Of a stretch of 45,978 nucleotides of DNA, positions 1-8,351 are shown piece after piece. The translations under genes and the position numbers were made by a program. Origin of the DNA: JANYIP01 sp031394045 (GTDB lineage: Bacteria; Actinomycetota; Actinomycetes; Prado026). Below the pieces are notes generated by a model, which ran no database searches, was not told where the DNA came from, and saw nothing but the letters and a program-made list of their open reading frames with translations. The number at the start of each line of letters is the position of its first letter. The first letter of the stretch is position 1. Location: assembly GCA_031394045.1 (NCBI GenBank), contig JANMWN010000060.1:1-45978 (forward strand), written 5' to 3'.

Positions 1-141
1 CCGCCCGCTCGCAGCCGCTCCGCCAGCGTGCCCTGCGGAGTCAGCTCCACCACGAGCTCGCCCGTGAGGAACTGCCGCTCGAACTCCTTGTTCTCCCCCA
101 CGTACGAACTGGTCGTCCGCGCGATCCGGCCGGCCGACAGC
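1..141. repeat. Left copy of 141-bp terminal direct repeat
   Basis: Bases 1-141 are identical to bases 45838-45978. Both copies encode the same stretch of a CoA-transferase alpha subunit (minus strand). An exact overlap of this length at both contig ends is what a de Bruijn assembler leaves when it closes a circle with a 141-base k-mer. The element without the repeat is 45,837 bp. The join places the N-terminal half of the gene next to its C-terminal half and then the beta-subunit gene, which is the expected order. Confidence 0.95.
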
Positions 142-338
142 AAGATACCGAGCCCCCACTCGTCGACACCACAGTTGTTGGAGACCACCCGCAGGTCGGT
201 GGTTCCCTGCTCGAACAGGGCCTGGATCAGCACGGACGGCACGCCGCACAGCCCGAACCCACCCACCGCCAGGCTCGCGCCGTCGGCAACGTCCGCCACC
301 GCCTCAGCGGCCGAGCCCACCACCTTGTTCATCGACAT
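1..338 (-). pseudogene. 3-oxoacid CoA-transferase subunit A, 5' part (broken at the contig join)
   Basis: The ATG at 338 starts a protein that reads MSMNKVVGSAAEAVADVADG and continues with GGFGLCGVPSVLI, SNNCGVDEWGLG, SSYVGENKEFERQFL and VELTPQGTLAERLRAGG. These are hallmarks of the alpha subunit of succinyl-CoA/3-oxoacid CoA-transferases, which move CoA from succinyl-CoA or another acyl-CoA onto a 3-oxo acid. A second in-frame ATG lies at 332. The frame is open to the left edge. Across the terminal repeat it meets TGA at 45836-45834, directly after the AGG of LRAGG. The middle of the subunit (about 100 residues in the family) is missing and the C-terminal part resumes in another frame at 45837. 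The gene follows the TetR gene by 41 bp and would be in the same minus-strand operon. Confidence 0.85.
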
Positions 339-379
339 GCGCGCTCCATCAGTAGGTAGTCCTTCGCCTGCCCGTGCAC

Positions 380-1150
380 TCAGCCGCCGGCAGCCCGCAT
401 GGCGAACCCGACGTAGTCGGCCGCCACCGCCTCGGCCGGGACCCGACCTGGTCGGAACCAGTCCGGCAACCCTGTGAACGCAGCCCAGATGAACAGCGAC
501 GCCCGGCGTGCGTCCACCGAGGCGTCCAGCGACCCCTCCGCCTGGCCCGCGACGATCAGTTCCCGCAGGTGCGTGTCGTAGTAACGCTGCTGCTCCGCCA
601 GCGCCGCCTTCAGTCCCGCACTCGCGTACCGCCACTCCCGCGAGTACAGACCCGCCCGCTCCAGGTGCGTCAGGGTCCACATCGCGTAGTCCGTCAAGAA
701 CCACCGCAACCGGTCCACGGCGGGATCATCAGAGGCCATCGCAGCCTCCGTCATCGACACGATCTCCCGGTGCGAGTCCTCGAAGATCTTCCGGAGCAGG
801 CTCTCCTTCGAGTCGATGTAGTAGTACAGGCTGCCCTTGAGCATCCCCAGCGCCTCAGCCACGTCCTGAACGGAGGCGCTCGCATATCCCTTCTCCCAGA
901 AGATCTGCACCGCGGCCTCGATCACCTCGCGGTCCCGCGCCCGCTCACCATTCAACGACGCCCCAGCCGACCGCTTCGCCACCGCCCCCTTGCTCGTCGA
1001 AGGCTTGGCGGACCGGCCGGCAACCTTCGTCGCCCGAGAGACCTTCGACGCTCGTGTGGCCTTCACCGCTGGAGGCGCCTTCGCTGCCTTGCGCGCCGCG
1101 TTCGCTGCACCGGACTCCGGTGTGCTTGCCGGATTGTTCCTGCTGGGCAT
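380..1150 (-). CDS. TetR/AcrR-family regulator with Lys/Ala-rich N-terminal tail
   Basis: The protein has 256 residues when started at the ATG at 1150, which has AAGGAG six bases upstream; a longer frame reaches 1222 but overlaps the upstream gene. Residues about 17-62 are a low-complexity Ala/Lys/Ser/Thr stretch (AARKAAKAPPAVK, SKVSRATKV) like histone H1 or HU tails. Residues about 70-120 form a TetR DNA-binding domain (EVIEAAVQIFWEKGY, SVQDVAEALGMLKGSLYYYI, DSKESLL). The rest is a ligand and dimerisation domain ending PDWFRPGR and DYVGFAMRAAGG, similar to the C-terminal domain seen in KstR2-like regulators. It lies 13 bp after the carboxyltransferase gene and before the CoA-transferase genes, so it would be transcribed from the operator-bearing promoter near 10651. 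It is the only TetR gene in the window and therefore the main candidate for binding the repeated palindromes. The ligand is unknown but is probably an acyl-CoA of the pathway. Confidence 0.9.
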   Translation of the reverse strand: MPSRNNPASTPESGAANAARKAAKAPPAVKATRASKVSRATKVAGRSAKPSTSKGAVAKRSAGASLNGERARDREVIEAAVQIFWEKGYASASVQDVAEALGMLKGSLYYYIDSKESLLRKIFEDSHREIVSMTEAAMASDDPAVDRLRWFLTDYAMWTLTHLERAGLYSREWRYASAGLKAALAEQQRYYDTHLRELIVAGQAEGSLDASVDARRASLFIWAAFTGLPDWFRPGRVPAEAVAADYVGFAMRAAGG

Positions 1151-1163
1151 CCCCTGCTCCTTG

Positions 1164-2660
1164 CTAGTCCGACGCCGGCGCTGAGACGTTCGGGGTCGGG
1201 GCGCGGCTGACGGTGACGGCACCGTCTGGAGAGCTCACCGATACGGAAGTCAGCGAAGGCGTACGCGTCGCCAGTTCGTCTATGTGACGCAGCATTCTTG
1301 CACTCGAGGTCGCCGGCCTGGTGCGAACCGGGCCAGCGGCGATCATCGCGTCGACCTCCACGTCGGAGGTCATGAATCGCAGCAGCAGCTCCTCGTCGGA
1401 CATCGACGACGACCAGCGCGCCCGGATCTCGCTGAGCGTCGGCTGCGGGCGCTCCCACCTCGCGATCTCGGCCGCCCGAGGCACGGCCAGGACGCGGTCG
1501 AGCACGTCTGGTGCCACCTCGCCGCGCAACGGTCCGTAATGTCCCATTACGTAGTGGACGACCTCGTCGGGGACGAGGGTGTAGCGGCCACCGGCCACGA
1601 CGTTGAGCACCGCCTGGATACCAACGAACTGCGAGAACGGCGTCGCCATGATCGGCTGGCCGAGCTCGGCGCGTACCCGCGGGATCTCCTCCAGCACCTG
1701 ACCCAGTCGGTCGGCCATGCCGTGCTGCGCTAGCTGGTTCTTCAGAGTGCCGGTCATGCCGCCCGGCAGCTGGTGATCGTAGACGCGCGGGTCGTACTCG
1801 GCCGGCTGGCCCACCTCGTAGCCGGCGTCCTGCGCCGCCCACCGGAAGTGCTCGGCGACCGGCTCGAGCCGGCTCTCGTCGAGGCCGTGCTCGTGGCCGA
1901 GGTTGGCGACGATCGGAAGCATTCCCTCGGTAGATGGGAGCGACGGACCGTTGGCCATGGGCTGGCTGGCCGTGTGAAAGATGGTGAACCCGGCCTTGAT
2001 GCCCTCGATGTAGTTGTGCTGCGCCAGGTTGGTCGTGTTGTGGCAGTGCAGCTCCAGCGGGATCGTGCCTGACGCGGCCCGGATCGCCGGCAGGAGGGTA
2101 CGGGCGCGTTCGGGGGTGAGGACGCCGGCAGCATCCTCGACGTAGATCGACTCGACGCCCTCCCAGGAGGCCATCTGCCTCGCCTGCTCGGCGAAGAACG
2201 CGTCGTCGTGCAGGTCGGTCAGCCCGTACATGATGGCCGGCACCGGCTGACCGCCGTAGCTGCGGATCACCTTGACCAGCCGGTGCATGGTCGGGAGGTC
2301 GTACAAGCAGTCGTAGAGCCAGAAGCTGGTCACGCCGTGCTTGATGAGCGTTTTGACCCACAGGTCGATGATCGAGTTGGGGGTGAACCCGAAGCCGATC
2401 ACGCTGATCGTCCGTAAGCCCGACCGCACCGTGCTGTTGGGCAGGTTCTTGACGAGGAAGTCCAGCGAGGCCCACGGGTCGTCCCGGAACTGTCGGAGCA
2501 GCACCGTGAACATCCCTGCGCCGGTCAGGTCGACTACCCGGAAACCCGTACGGTCGATGTCCGGCAGCGCCTCGGCCGCCTGGTAGGCCCGCAGCCGCAT
2601 GCCCCACAGGCTCTGCGCGCCGTCGCGGAGCGTCTGGTCGACGAACTCGATCTGGGTCAC
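1164..2660 (-). CDS. HMGL-like biotin carboxyltransferase subunit (PycB/OadA/5S-type)
   Basis: The protein has 498 residues. The TIM-barrel signature DQTLRDGAQSLWGMR is at 8-22, the metal-binding LELHCHNTTNLAQ has His205 and His207, and QPMANGPSLPS and QLPGGMTGTLKNQL follow. This is the carboxyltransferase architecture of pyruvate carboxylase, oxaloacetate decarboxylase alpha and transcarboxylase 5S, which move CO2 between carboxybiotin and a 2-oxo acid. The start overlaps the biotin carboxylase stop by four bases. The position of the carbamylated, metal-binding lysine (KDMAG in pyruvate carboxylase) reads VEDAAG, with Glu175 in place of Lys, so either the substrate or the chemistry may differ. 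The C-terminal 60 residues are Ser/Thr-rich and not recognised. There is no carrier domain in this chain; the carrier is encoded separately at 4031-4540. Confidence 0.88.
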   Translation of the reverse strand: MTQIEFVDQTLRDGAQSLWGMRLRAYQAAEALPDIDRTGFRVVDLTGAGMFTVLLRQFRDDPWASLDFLVKNLPNSTVRSGLRTISVIGFGFTPNSIIDLWVKTLIKHGVTSFWLYDCLYDLPTMHRLVKVIRSYGGQPVPAIMYGLTDLHDDAFFAEQARQMASWEGVESIYVEDAAGVLTPERARTLLPAIRAASGTIPLELHCHNTTNLAQHNYIEGIKAGFTIFHTASQPMANGPSLPSTEGMLPIVANLGHEHGLDESRLEPVAEHFRWAAQDAGYEVGQPAEYDPRVYDHQLPGGMTGTLKNQLAQHGMADRLGQVLEEIPRVRAELGQPIMATPFSQFVGIQAVLNVVAGGRYTLVPDEVVHYVMGHYGPLRGEVAPDVLDRVLAVPRAAEIARWERPQPTLSEIRARWSSSMSDEELLLRFMTSDVEVDAMIAAGPVRTRPATSSARMLRHIDELATRTPSLTSVSVSSPDGAVTVSRAPTPNVSAPASD

Positions 2661-4021
2661 TTCGGGGCACCTTCCCAGCGCGGCAAGAAGCTCTCCTCGA
2701 GCCAGCGCGTCGTGATCGGGGAGTCGACGAACTCCGGCTCGGTGACGATCGCCTGGTGCAGCGCCGCCGTCGTGACGATGCCACCGACCCGCAGGTGAGC
2801 CAGCGCCCGCCCCATCACGCCCAGCGCGTCGCGCCGGTCGCGGCCACGAACGATGACCTTGGCGACCATAGAGTCGTAGAACGGCGGGATGGTCACCCCG
2901 GGCTGGACGTACGTGTCGACGCGGACGTCAGCGCCCTGTGGCACGACCCACTCGTCCACGCGGCCGGGGTTGGGCAGGAACCCCGCCCTCGGGTCCTCGG
3001 CGTTGATCCGGCACTCGATGCTGTGCCCGGTCATCACGACGTCCTCCTGCTTGAACGGCAGGGGCTCACCCTGCGCGATCCGCAGCTGCGTCCGGACGAT
3101 GTCGATCCCCGTCACCATCTCGGTGACCGGGTGCTCCACCTGGACGCGCGCGTTCAGCTCCAGGAACAGGAAGTCCCCGCGCACGACGTCGACGAGGAAC
3201 TCGACGGTGCCGGCGCCGACGTACTCGAGCTCGACGCACAGCGCCACGGCGGCGGCGCGGACCCCCTCGGCGACCCCTGCCGGCAAGGACACCGCGGGGG
3301 CTTCCTCGATCAGCTTCTGGTGACGGCGCTGGGCGCTGCAGTCCCGTTCGCCGAGGTGCACGACATTGCCGTGCGTGTCGGCCAGGATCTGCACCTCGAC
3401 GTGCCGGGCATTCTCGACGTACCGCTCCAGGTAGACGGTGCCGTCGCCGAAGGCGACCTCGGCCTCGTGCCTGGACACGTCGAAGCCGCGCAAGAGGTCG
3501 TCGGCGGACCGGACGATCGTCATGCCACGTCCGCCGCCGCCGGCCGATGCCTTGAGGATGTACGGGTACGCGGCCAGCCGCTCGGCCGCCTCGACGGCCT
3601 CCTGGACGCTCGCCAGCCCGGCCGTGCCACCGCCGGTCGGGATGCCGAGGGACACCGCGACCTCGCGCGACCGCAGCTTGTCGCCTGACCGTCGCATCAC
3701 GGGGCCCGGCGGGCCGACGAAGGTGAGGCCATTCTCGGCGCACGCGTCCGCGAGCTCCGGGCGCTCGGACAGGAACCCGTACCCGGGGTGCACCGCGTCG
3801 CACCCGGTGGTCAGTGCGGCGGCGACGATCCGGTCGACCGAGAGATAGCTGTCACGTGCCTGCGGTGGCCCGATGACGACGACGCCGTCGGCCAGCCGCG
3901 CGGCAAGGGAGTCCTTGTCAGCCGACGACGCGGCAACGACGCTCTCCAACCCCTCGTCGAAGCAGGCTCGTACGACGCGGACGGCAATCTCACCGCGGTT
4001 GGCCACCAGGACTCGGCGCAT
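2657..4021 (-). CDS. Biotin carboxylase subunit (AccC-like)
   Basis: The 454-residue protein begins MRRVLVANRGEIAVRVVRAC and has the full biotin carboxylase plan. The N-terminal domain contains GYGFLSE. The ATP-grasp domain contains the glycine loop KASAGGGGRGM. Further motifs are RHVEVQILADTHGNVVHLGERDCSAQRRHQKLIEEAP, FLELNARVQVEHPVTE and the C-terminal IECRINAEDP. It carboxylates the biotin on the carrier protein using ATP and bicarbonate. Its length matches free-standing AccC-type subunits. It starts 9 bp after the carrier gene and overlaps the carboxyltransferase gene by four bases, so the three genes form one carboxylase unit. Confidence 0.95.
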   Translation of the reverse strand: MRRVLVANRGEIAVRVVRACFDEGLESVVAASSADKDSLAARLADGVVVIGPPQARDSYLSVDRIVAAALTTGCDAVHPGYGFLSERPELADACAENGLTFVGPPGPVMRRSGDKLRSREVAVSLGIPTGGGTAGLASVQEAVEAAERLAAYPYILKASAGGGGRGMTIVRSADDLLRGFDVSRHEAEVAFGDGTVYLERYVENARHVEVQILADTHGNVVHLGERDCSAQRRHQKLIEEAPAVSLPAGVAEGVRAAAVALCVELEYVGAGTVEFLVDVVRGDFLFLELNARVQVEHPVTEMVTGIDIVRTQLRIAQGEPLPFKQEDVVMTGHSIECRINAEDPRAGFLPNPGRVDEWVVPQGADVRVDTYVQPGVTIPPFYDSMVAKVIVRGRDRRDALGVMGRALAHLRVGGIVTTAALHQAIVTEPEFVDSPITTRWLEESFLPRWEGAPK

Positions 4022-4030
4022 GAGCGTCCG

Positions 4031-4540
4031 CTACTCCGGCTCGATCGAGAAGAGCACGGTGCCGAACTCGACAGCGTCGCCGTTGCCCACGTGGATCGCC
4101 GTCACGGTGCCCGCCGTCGCGGCCGGTACGCGGTGCATCAGCTTCATGACCTCGACGATGCACAGCTCCTGGCCGACGGTGACCCGGTCGCCGACCTCGA
4201 CGAACGGTGCGGCGCCGGGCTCGGGCGCACGCCAGAAGACGCCGACGCTCGGGGCGGTCACGGCCGCGGCGCTCGCCGATGGAACGGCGGCCGCCGCGGC
4301 GGCTGCCGGTGGGGGGGCGGCAGGAGCCGCAGGTGGGGCTGGCGCAGCCAGAGCCGGCGCGGGAGCAGCTGCCCGGGTGGCTCCGGGCAGCGTGGCGCCG
4401 TTGCGCGCCACCGCGATCGTTACGTCTCCGACGGTCACGACCGCCTCGTCCCAGACCGAGGTCGCGAGCACGTCGAGCACCTGGCGGATGTCACTCGGCG
4501 ACAGAGTCATCCCTGAGTCCTTCTCGGTCGGGTCGGTCAT
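4031..4540 (-). CDS. Biotin carboxyl carrier protein
   Basis: The 169-residue protein starts at the ATG at 4540, which overlaps the cyclase stop in an ATGA junction; an alternative ATG is at 4510. Residues 1-55 resemble the N-terminal part of AccB. Residues 56-95 are an Ala/Pro-rich flexible linker. Residues 96-169 form the biotinyl domain with VEVMKLMH; Lys133 is the predicted biotinylation site, and the usual EAMKM reads EVMKL. The carrier would shuttle carboxybiotin between the biotin carboxylase at 2657-4021 and the carboxyltransferase at 1164-2660. No biotin ligase gene is in the window. Confidence 0.92.
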   Translation of the reverse strand: MTDPTEKDSGMTLSPSDIRQVLDVLATSVWDEAVVTVGDVTIAVARNGATLPGATRAAAPAPALAAPAPPAAPAAPPPAAAAAAAVPSASAAAVTAPSVGVFWRAPEPGAAPFVEVGDRVTVGQELCIVEVMKLMHRVPAATAGTVTAIHVGNGDAVEFGTVLFSIEPE

Positions 4541-5370
4541 GGCGTGGGAACGATGGCGATGGGCCGCAGCGGCGATCCGGTACCGCCCTTGAGGCGCAGC
4601 GGCAGAGCGATGAACGTCAGATCGGTGACGTCGTGCGGCTCGAGGACGTCGAGGTTCAGTGACTCCATTATGTAGATGCCGCGCTCGACGAGGAAGTGCC
4701 GGTGCACGCTCAACGACACGACTGCCGGGTCCGGCTTGTGCTCGAAGTTCATCGTGTCGGACCCACCGGCGATCACGCCACGCTCGGACAGCCACTCGGC
4801 CCCGGCGCGGGTGACTCCGGGCAGACCCGTCTTGATGGCGATGTAGGCGTCGGTGTCGGGCCAGTGCCGCAGCCAGCCGGTGCGGACCAGGACGATCGAG
4901 CCCGGACCGGGCTGCTCACGCCCGGCGAACCACTCCTCGAACTGCTCGGGGCCGACCCCGTCCGCCGGCGTGAGCTGCCGCCCGTAGATCTTCTCGGCGT
5001 CGACGAAGTGGCCCTGCGCGATGAGCGGCGGGATGTCCTCGGTGCTGCCGTACTCCAGGCCGCCCGTCGCCGACTGGTGCCCTGCGATCATGCGGCCGCC
5101 GTAGACCTCACCGAGGTAGGAGACGTGGCCCAAGGCGTCGACGTGCGAGCCGACGTGCGCGCCCATCGAGAAGGTCTCCATCGCCGTGGACACCCCGTTG
5201 GGGTAGTTGCCCTCACCGTGCTGCTTGGCGAGCGCGAACGAGAAGGGCGGGTGGCACGGGTGCCTGGGCATGCCGGGCTCGAGGCGCAGCGCAAGGTCGA
5301 AGACCCGTACGTTGCTCGACGTGGGCCACGGGACGATCAGATCCGTGTATCCGCCGGACCAGGACTCCAT
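4537..5370 (-). CDS. Cyclase-family (kynurenine formamidase-like) metal hydrolase
   Basis: The protein has 277 residues from the ATG at 5370, preceded by GAAGGAG eight bases upstream; a longer frame to 5436 overlaps the thiolase stop. The metal-binding motif HxGSHxDxxxH is visible in GAHVGSHVDALGHV, and further family features are GIVLVRTGW-like IVLVRTGWLRHW and GSDTMNFEH. Relatives hydrolyse cyclic amides, formyl-kynurenine or isatin, and some act in ring-opening pathways. Here the gene lies between a thiolase and the carboxylase subunits, so ring opening or hydrolysis of a cyclic carbonyl intermediate is a reasonable guess. The substrate is not determined by the sequence. Confidence 0.85.
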   Translation of the reverse strand: MESWSGGYTDLIVPWPTSSNVRVFDLALRLEPGMPRHPCHPPFSFALAKQHGEGNYPNGVSTAMETFSMGAHVGSHVDALGHVSYLGEVYGGRMIAGHQSATGGLEYGSTEDIPPLIAQGHFVDAEKIYGRQLTPADGVGPEQFEEWFAGREQPGPGSIVLVRTGWLRHWPDTDAYIAIKTGLPGVTRAGAEWLSERGVIAGGSDTMNFEHKPDPAVVSLSVHRHFLVERGIYIMESLNLDVLEPHDVTDLTFIALPLRLKGGTGSPLRPIAIVPTP

Positions 5371-5398
5371 CAGTTCGTCTCCTTCGTCGTTCGCACCA

Positions 5399-6601
5399 TC
5401 AGAGCCGCTCCAGCAGGAGGGCCGTGCCCTGCCCACCAGCCACGCACATCGAAGCGATCCCGAAAGTCTCGTCGCGCTGGCGCAGCGCGCTGATCAACGT
5501 ACCGACCAGACGGGCGCCGGTGGCACCGAACGGATGACCGATCGCGATCGCACCGCCGTTGACGTTGAATCGGTCCAGTTCGATCCCGAGATCACGGACG
5601 CAGGGCAGCACCTGCGCTGCGAAGGCCTCGTTGATCTCCACCAGGTCGACGTCCGACAGCGCCATGCCGGCGCCGTCGAGCAGCGCGCGGATCGCGGCCA
5701 CCGGGCCGAGGCCCATCGTCTCCGGTGACAGCGCCGTGGCGCTGGTCCCCACGATGCGGGCCAGGGGCTCGATCCCGAGCGAGGTGGCGTGGTCCGAGCT
5801 CATGATCACGAGGGCGGCGGCGCCGTCGTTGAGCGGACAGGCGTTGCCCGCAGTCACCGATCCCGACTCGCGGAACACCGGCTTCAGGCCGGCCAGCCGC
5901 TCCAGTGTCGTGTCCGCGCGGATGCAGTCGTCCCGGTCGACGACGAGACCGTCGGGCGTGGTCACCGGCACGATCTCCTTGGCCAGGAAGCCGGAGTCGA
6001 GCGCCGCGGCCGCCCGCTGCTGGCTGAGCAGCGCGTACGCGTCCTGGTCGGCGCGCGAGACGCCGCTGGTGACCGCGACGTTCTCGGCCGTCTGGCCCAT
6101 CTCGATGTACACGTCGGGCAGCTCGCCCTCGTCGCGCGGGTCGGTCCAGACCTCGCCGGACGCGCTCACCCGCGCCATCCGGTCCCGAGCCTTGTCGAAG
6201 CGCGGGTTCCGGGTGTCCTTGGCCGGGGGTAAGTAGCGAGACACGCAGTCGACGCCGCCCGCGACGAAGGCCCGCCCCTCTCCGGCCCGGATGGCGTGCA
6301 TGGCCATCCGAGCGGTCTGGACGCTGGAGGCGCAGAACCGGTTGACCGTGACCCCGGGCACGTCGTCCCGGCCGAGCAGCACGGCCACCCGCCGGGCGAT
6401 GTTGTCGCCGTGCTCGTCGCTGGGGACTGCGCAGCCGAGCAGGATGTCGTCGAGCTCGCCGACGGGGAGAGCGGGGACACGGCTGAGCGCCTCGGCGACC
6501 ACCACGGCAGCGAGGTCGTCCGGGCGGACACCTGTCAGGGACCCTCGGAACGCCTTGCCGAAGGGACTCCGGACTGCTGAGACCACCACTGCGTCCGCCA
6601 T
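5399..6601 (-). CDS. Acetyl-CoA acyltransferase (thiolase)
   Basis: The 400-residue protein carries all three thiolase active-site motifs. The nucleophile Cys90 is in NRFCASS, the motif NEAFAAQ follows, His356 is in GHPFGATGAR and Cys386 is in CVAGGQG. It should cleave a 3-oxoacyl-CoA to acetyl-CoA and a shortened acyl-CoA, or run in reverse. The start at 6601 (MADAVVVSAVR) is chosen because it aligns with family N-termini and lies just after the upstream crotonase stop; the longer frame to 6643 overlaps that gene. Unlike the two thiolase-like genes at 8352-10639, this one looks catalytically complete. Confidence 0.93.
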   Translation of the reverse strand: MADAVVVSAVRSPFGKAFRGSLTGVRPDDLAAVVVAEALSRVPALPVGELDDILLGCAVPSDEHGDNIARRVAVLLGRDDVPGVTVNRFCASSVQTARMAMHAIRAGEGRAFVAGGVDCVSRYLPPAKDTRNPRFDKARDRMARVSASGEVWTDPRDEGELPDVYIEMGQTAENVAVTSGVSRADQDAYALLSQQRAAAALDSGFLAKEIVPVTTPDGLVVDRDDCIRADTTLERLAGLKPVFRESGSVTAGNACPLNDGAAALVIMSSDHATSLGIEPLARIVGTSATALSPETMGLGPVAAIRALLDGAGMALSDVDLVEINEAFAAQVLPCVRDLGIELDRFNVNGGAIAIGHPFGATGARLVGTLISALRQRDETFGIASMCVAGGQGTALLLERL

Positions 6602-6608
6602 CGCCGCG

Positions 6609-7403
6609 TCAGCTGCCCGTGAACTGGGCCGGCCGCTTCTCACGGAAGGCGTCGAGCGCCTCGCGATGGTCGTGCGTCGCCCGCGAGACTGCGGCCGAGA
6701 AGGCCTCCAGCTCCGCGAGCTGCTCGAGCGTGCTGTCCCAGGACCGGTCGACCAGGTTCTTGGTCATCCCCAGCGCGACGGTGGCACCCGCCGCAAGGCT
6801 GGCGGCGACCTCGCGCGCGATCGTCATCAGGTCGGCCGCCGGGACTGCCTGCGAGACGAGGCCCATCTTGGCCGCCTCCGCGCCGGTGAAGCGGCGTCCG
6901 GTCAGCAGCAGCTCCTTGGCGCGGACGGTGCCCACGATGCGCGGGAGGAAGTAGAGGATGCCGCAGTCAGGGACAAGTCCCCGCTGGACGAAGCCGAGGG
7001 ACATCGCGGCCTCCTCGGAGGCGATGACGATGTCGCAGGCCAGCGCCAGGCTGAGCCCGGCGCCGTGCGCGTGCCCGTTGACCGCGGCGACGACCGGCTT
7101 CGGCAGCTGAGCAAGCGGCAGGAACACCTCGTACAGCAGCTTGTCCTGCCGCGCTCGGGCCTGCGCGGGGGTGCGGTTCGGGTCCATCTCGGACAGGTCG
7201 CCACCGGCCGAGAACGCGCGACCGGAGCCGGTGACCAGGACGGCGCGCACGGTGTCGTCGTACCGGGCCGCACGTACCCAGTCCGACAGTGCGTCCTTCA
7301 GCTCGGCGTTCAGCGCGTTCAGCGCGTCGGGCCGCTGCAGCGTGAGCACAGCGAGCCCGTCCTCGACCACGACGTCCAGCACGGGGCTGGATCCTTCGGA
7401 CAT
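6609..7403 (-). CDS. Enoyl-CoA hydratase/isomerase (crotonase) family protein
   Basis: The 264-residue protein shows the crotonase fold: TLQRPDALNALNAEL near the N-terminus, oxyanion-hole AFSAGGDLSEM, NGHAHGAGLSLALACDI, and GLVPDCGILYFLPRIVG. The last motif resembles PaaG/PaaB-type hydratases and isomerases, with Asp rather than Glu near the second catalytic position. The ATG at 7403 overlaps the upstream stop in a TGATG junction; a GTG one codon earlier is possible. It probably hydrates, isomerises or opens an acyl-CoA intermediate for the adjacent thiolase. Confidence 0.9.
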   Translation of the reverse strand: MSEGSSPVLDVVVEDGLAVLTLQRPDALNALNAELKDALSDWVRAARYDDTVRAVLVTGSGRAFSAGGDLSEMDPNRTPAQARARQDKLLYEVFLPLAQLPKPVVAAVNGHAHGAGLSLALACDIVIASEEAAMSLGFVQRGLVPDCGILYFLPRIVGTVRAKELLLTGRRFTGAEAAKMGLVSQAVPAADLMTIAREVAASLAAGATVALGMTKNLVDRSWDSTLEQLAELEAFSAAVSRATHDHREALDAFREKRPAQFTGS

Positions 7404-8341
7404 CACTGCCCCGCGTCGATGACGCGGAAGTACTCGATGTCGGAGAGGCTGCCCGTGGCACGGTCGCTCCAGACGGCGGCAACCCTGGAACCTGGCCGTA
7501 CGACGCCGGCTCGGGCCTCCTCGGCCGACAGGCCGCCGACGGTGTGGATCAGCCGGGTGGACGTTCCGTCGAGCACGATCTCGGCGTACACGTACGGCGG
7601 CGGGACGCGCTGCCCGATGAACTCGATGTGCACGACCGAGCAGGCCTGGACGACCCCGGTGTCAGGGACGTCGATCCAGTCCGTGGTCGGGACGAAGCAG
7701 GCGTCGCAGTACTCCCGCGGAGGAACCAGCACGTTGCGACACGACGGGCAGCGCACGCCGCGGATCCGACGGTCGTTGCGGACGCTGTCGAACAGCGAGC
7801 CGTAGAAGTGGCCGTAGGCGTGCTCGTAGGAAAGCGTCATGTGGTACGCCAGCTGCTCGATCGGCGGGGCGGTCTCACCGGCCGGCGTGACGGCGCCGAC
7901 AGCCGAGTCCGCGTCCACGGCGAAGCCGCTCACGTCCAGCACGTGGCCCTTCGGCTCGTCGACCCACACGGCGCGCACCCGGGTGCCGATGGTGAGCCCC
8001 GACACGTCGGTGTCGACCAGGCGGTGCAGCCAGGGCACGTCGGTGCCGTCGATCTGCACCAGCGCGATCACGCCGTTGGCCGTCTTCGTCCACCCCGCGA
8101 GGGTGCCGGTCTCGGGGACCGCGACGAGCTCTTTGGTGTCCGCACCGCAGTCGCCGCAGAAGTCCTGCGCCGGCACTCGCACGGTCGCGCACGAGGCGCA
8201 GCGGGACCCCAGGATGCGGCGTCCGGCCAGCTCGGCGAGAAAGCTGCCCGTCGCAGGTCCACCCGTGAGCGTGTATGGCATCGAGATCTGGGCCGCCATC
8301 GAGCCCATCTTCTCCTTGGCCTGCACTGCTTTGGAGGTCAT
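7403..8341 (-). CDS. Tandem DUF35/OB-fold zinc-ribbon acyl-CoA-associated protein
   Basis: The protein has 312 residues from the ATG at 8341, with GAGGGG upstream. It contains two zinc ribbons, CASCATVRVPAQDFCGDC and CPSCRNVLVPPREYCDAC. Each is followed by an OB-fold segment (LAGWTKTANGVIALVQIDG; VVQACSVVHIEFIG). Single DUF35 proteins partner thiolase-like aldolases and hydratases such as ChsH2 and Ltp2 in steroid side-chain breakdown. This gene encodes two copies in one chain and sits directly after two thiolase-like genes, so a stoichiometric complex with both is likely. The frame extends upstream to 8509, but that part overlaps the thiolase-like gene and is not needed. Confidence 0.88.
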   Translation of the reverse strand: MTSKAVQAKEKMGSMAAQISMPYTLTGGPATGSFLAELAGRRILGSRCASCATVRVPAQDFCGDCGADTKELVAVPETGTLAGWTKTANGVIALVQIDGTDVPWLHRLVDTDVSGLTIGTRVRAVWVDEPKGHVLDVSGFAVDADSAVGAVTPAGETAPPIEQLAYHMTLSYEHAYGHFYGSLFDSVRNDRRIRGVRCPSCRNVLVPPREYCDACFVPTTDWIDVPDTGVVQACSVVHIEFIGQRVPPPYVYAEIVLDGTSTRLIHTVGGLSAEEARAGVVRPGSRVAAVWSDRATGSLSDIEYFRVIDAGQ

Positions 8342-8351
8342 CGTCCGCCCC

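Noticed and set aside
1063..2784. 573-residue minus-strand frame
   Set aside because: It overlaps the carboxyltransferase in another frame and is an Arg-rich shadow. The carboxyltransferase has family motifs and coupled junctions.
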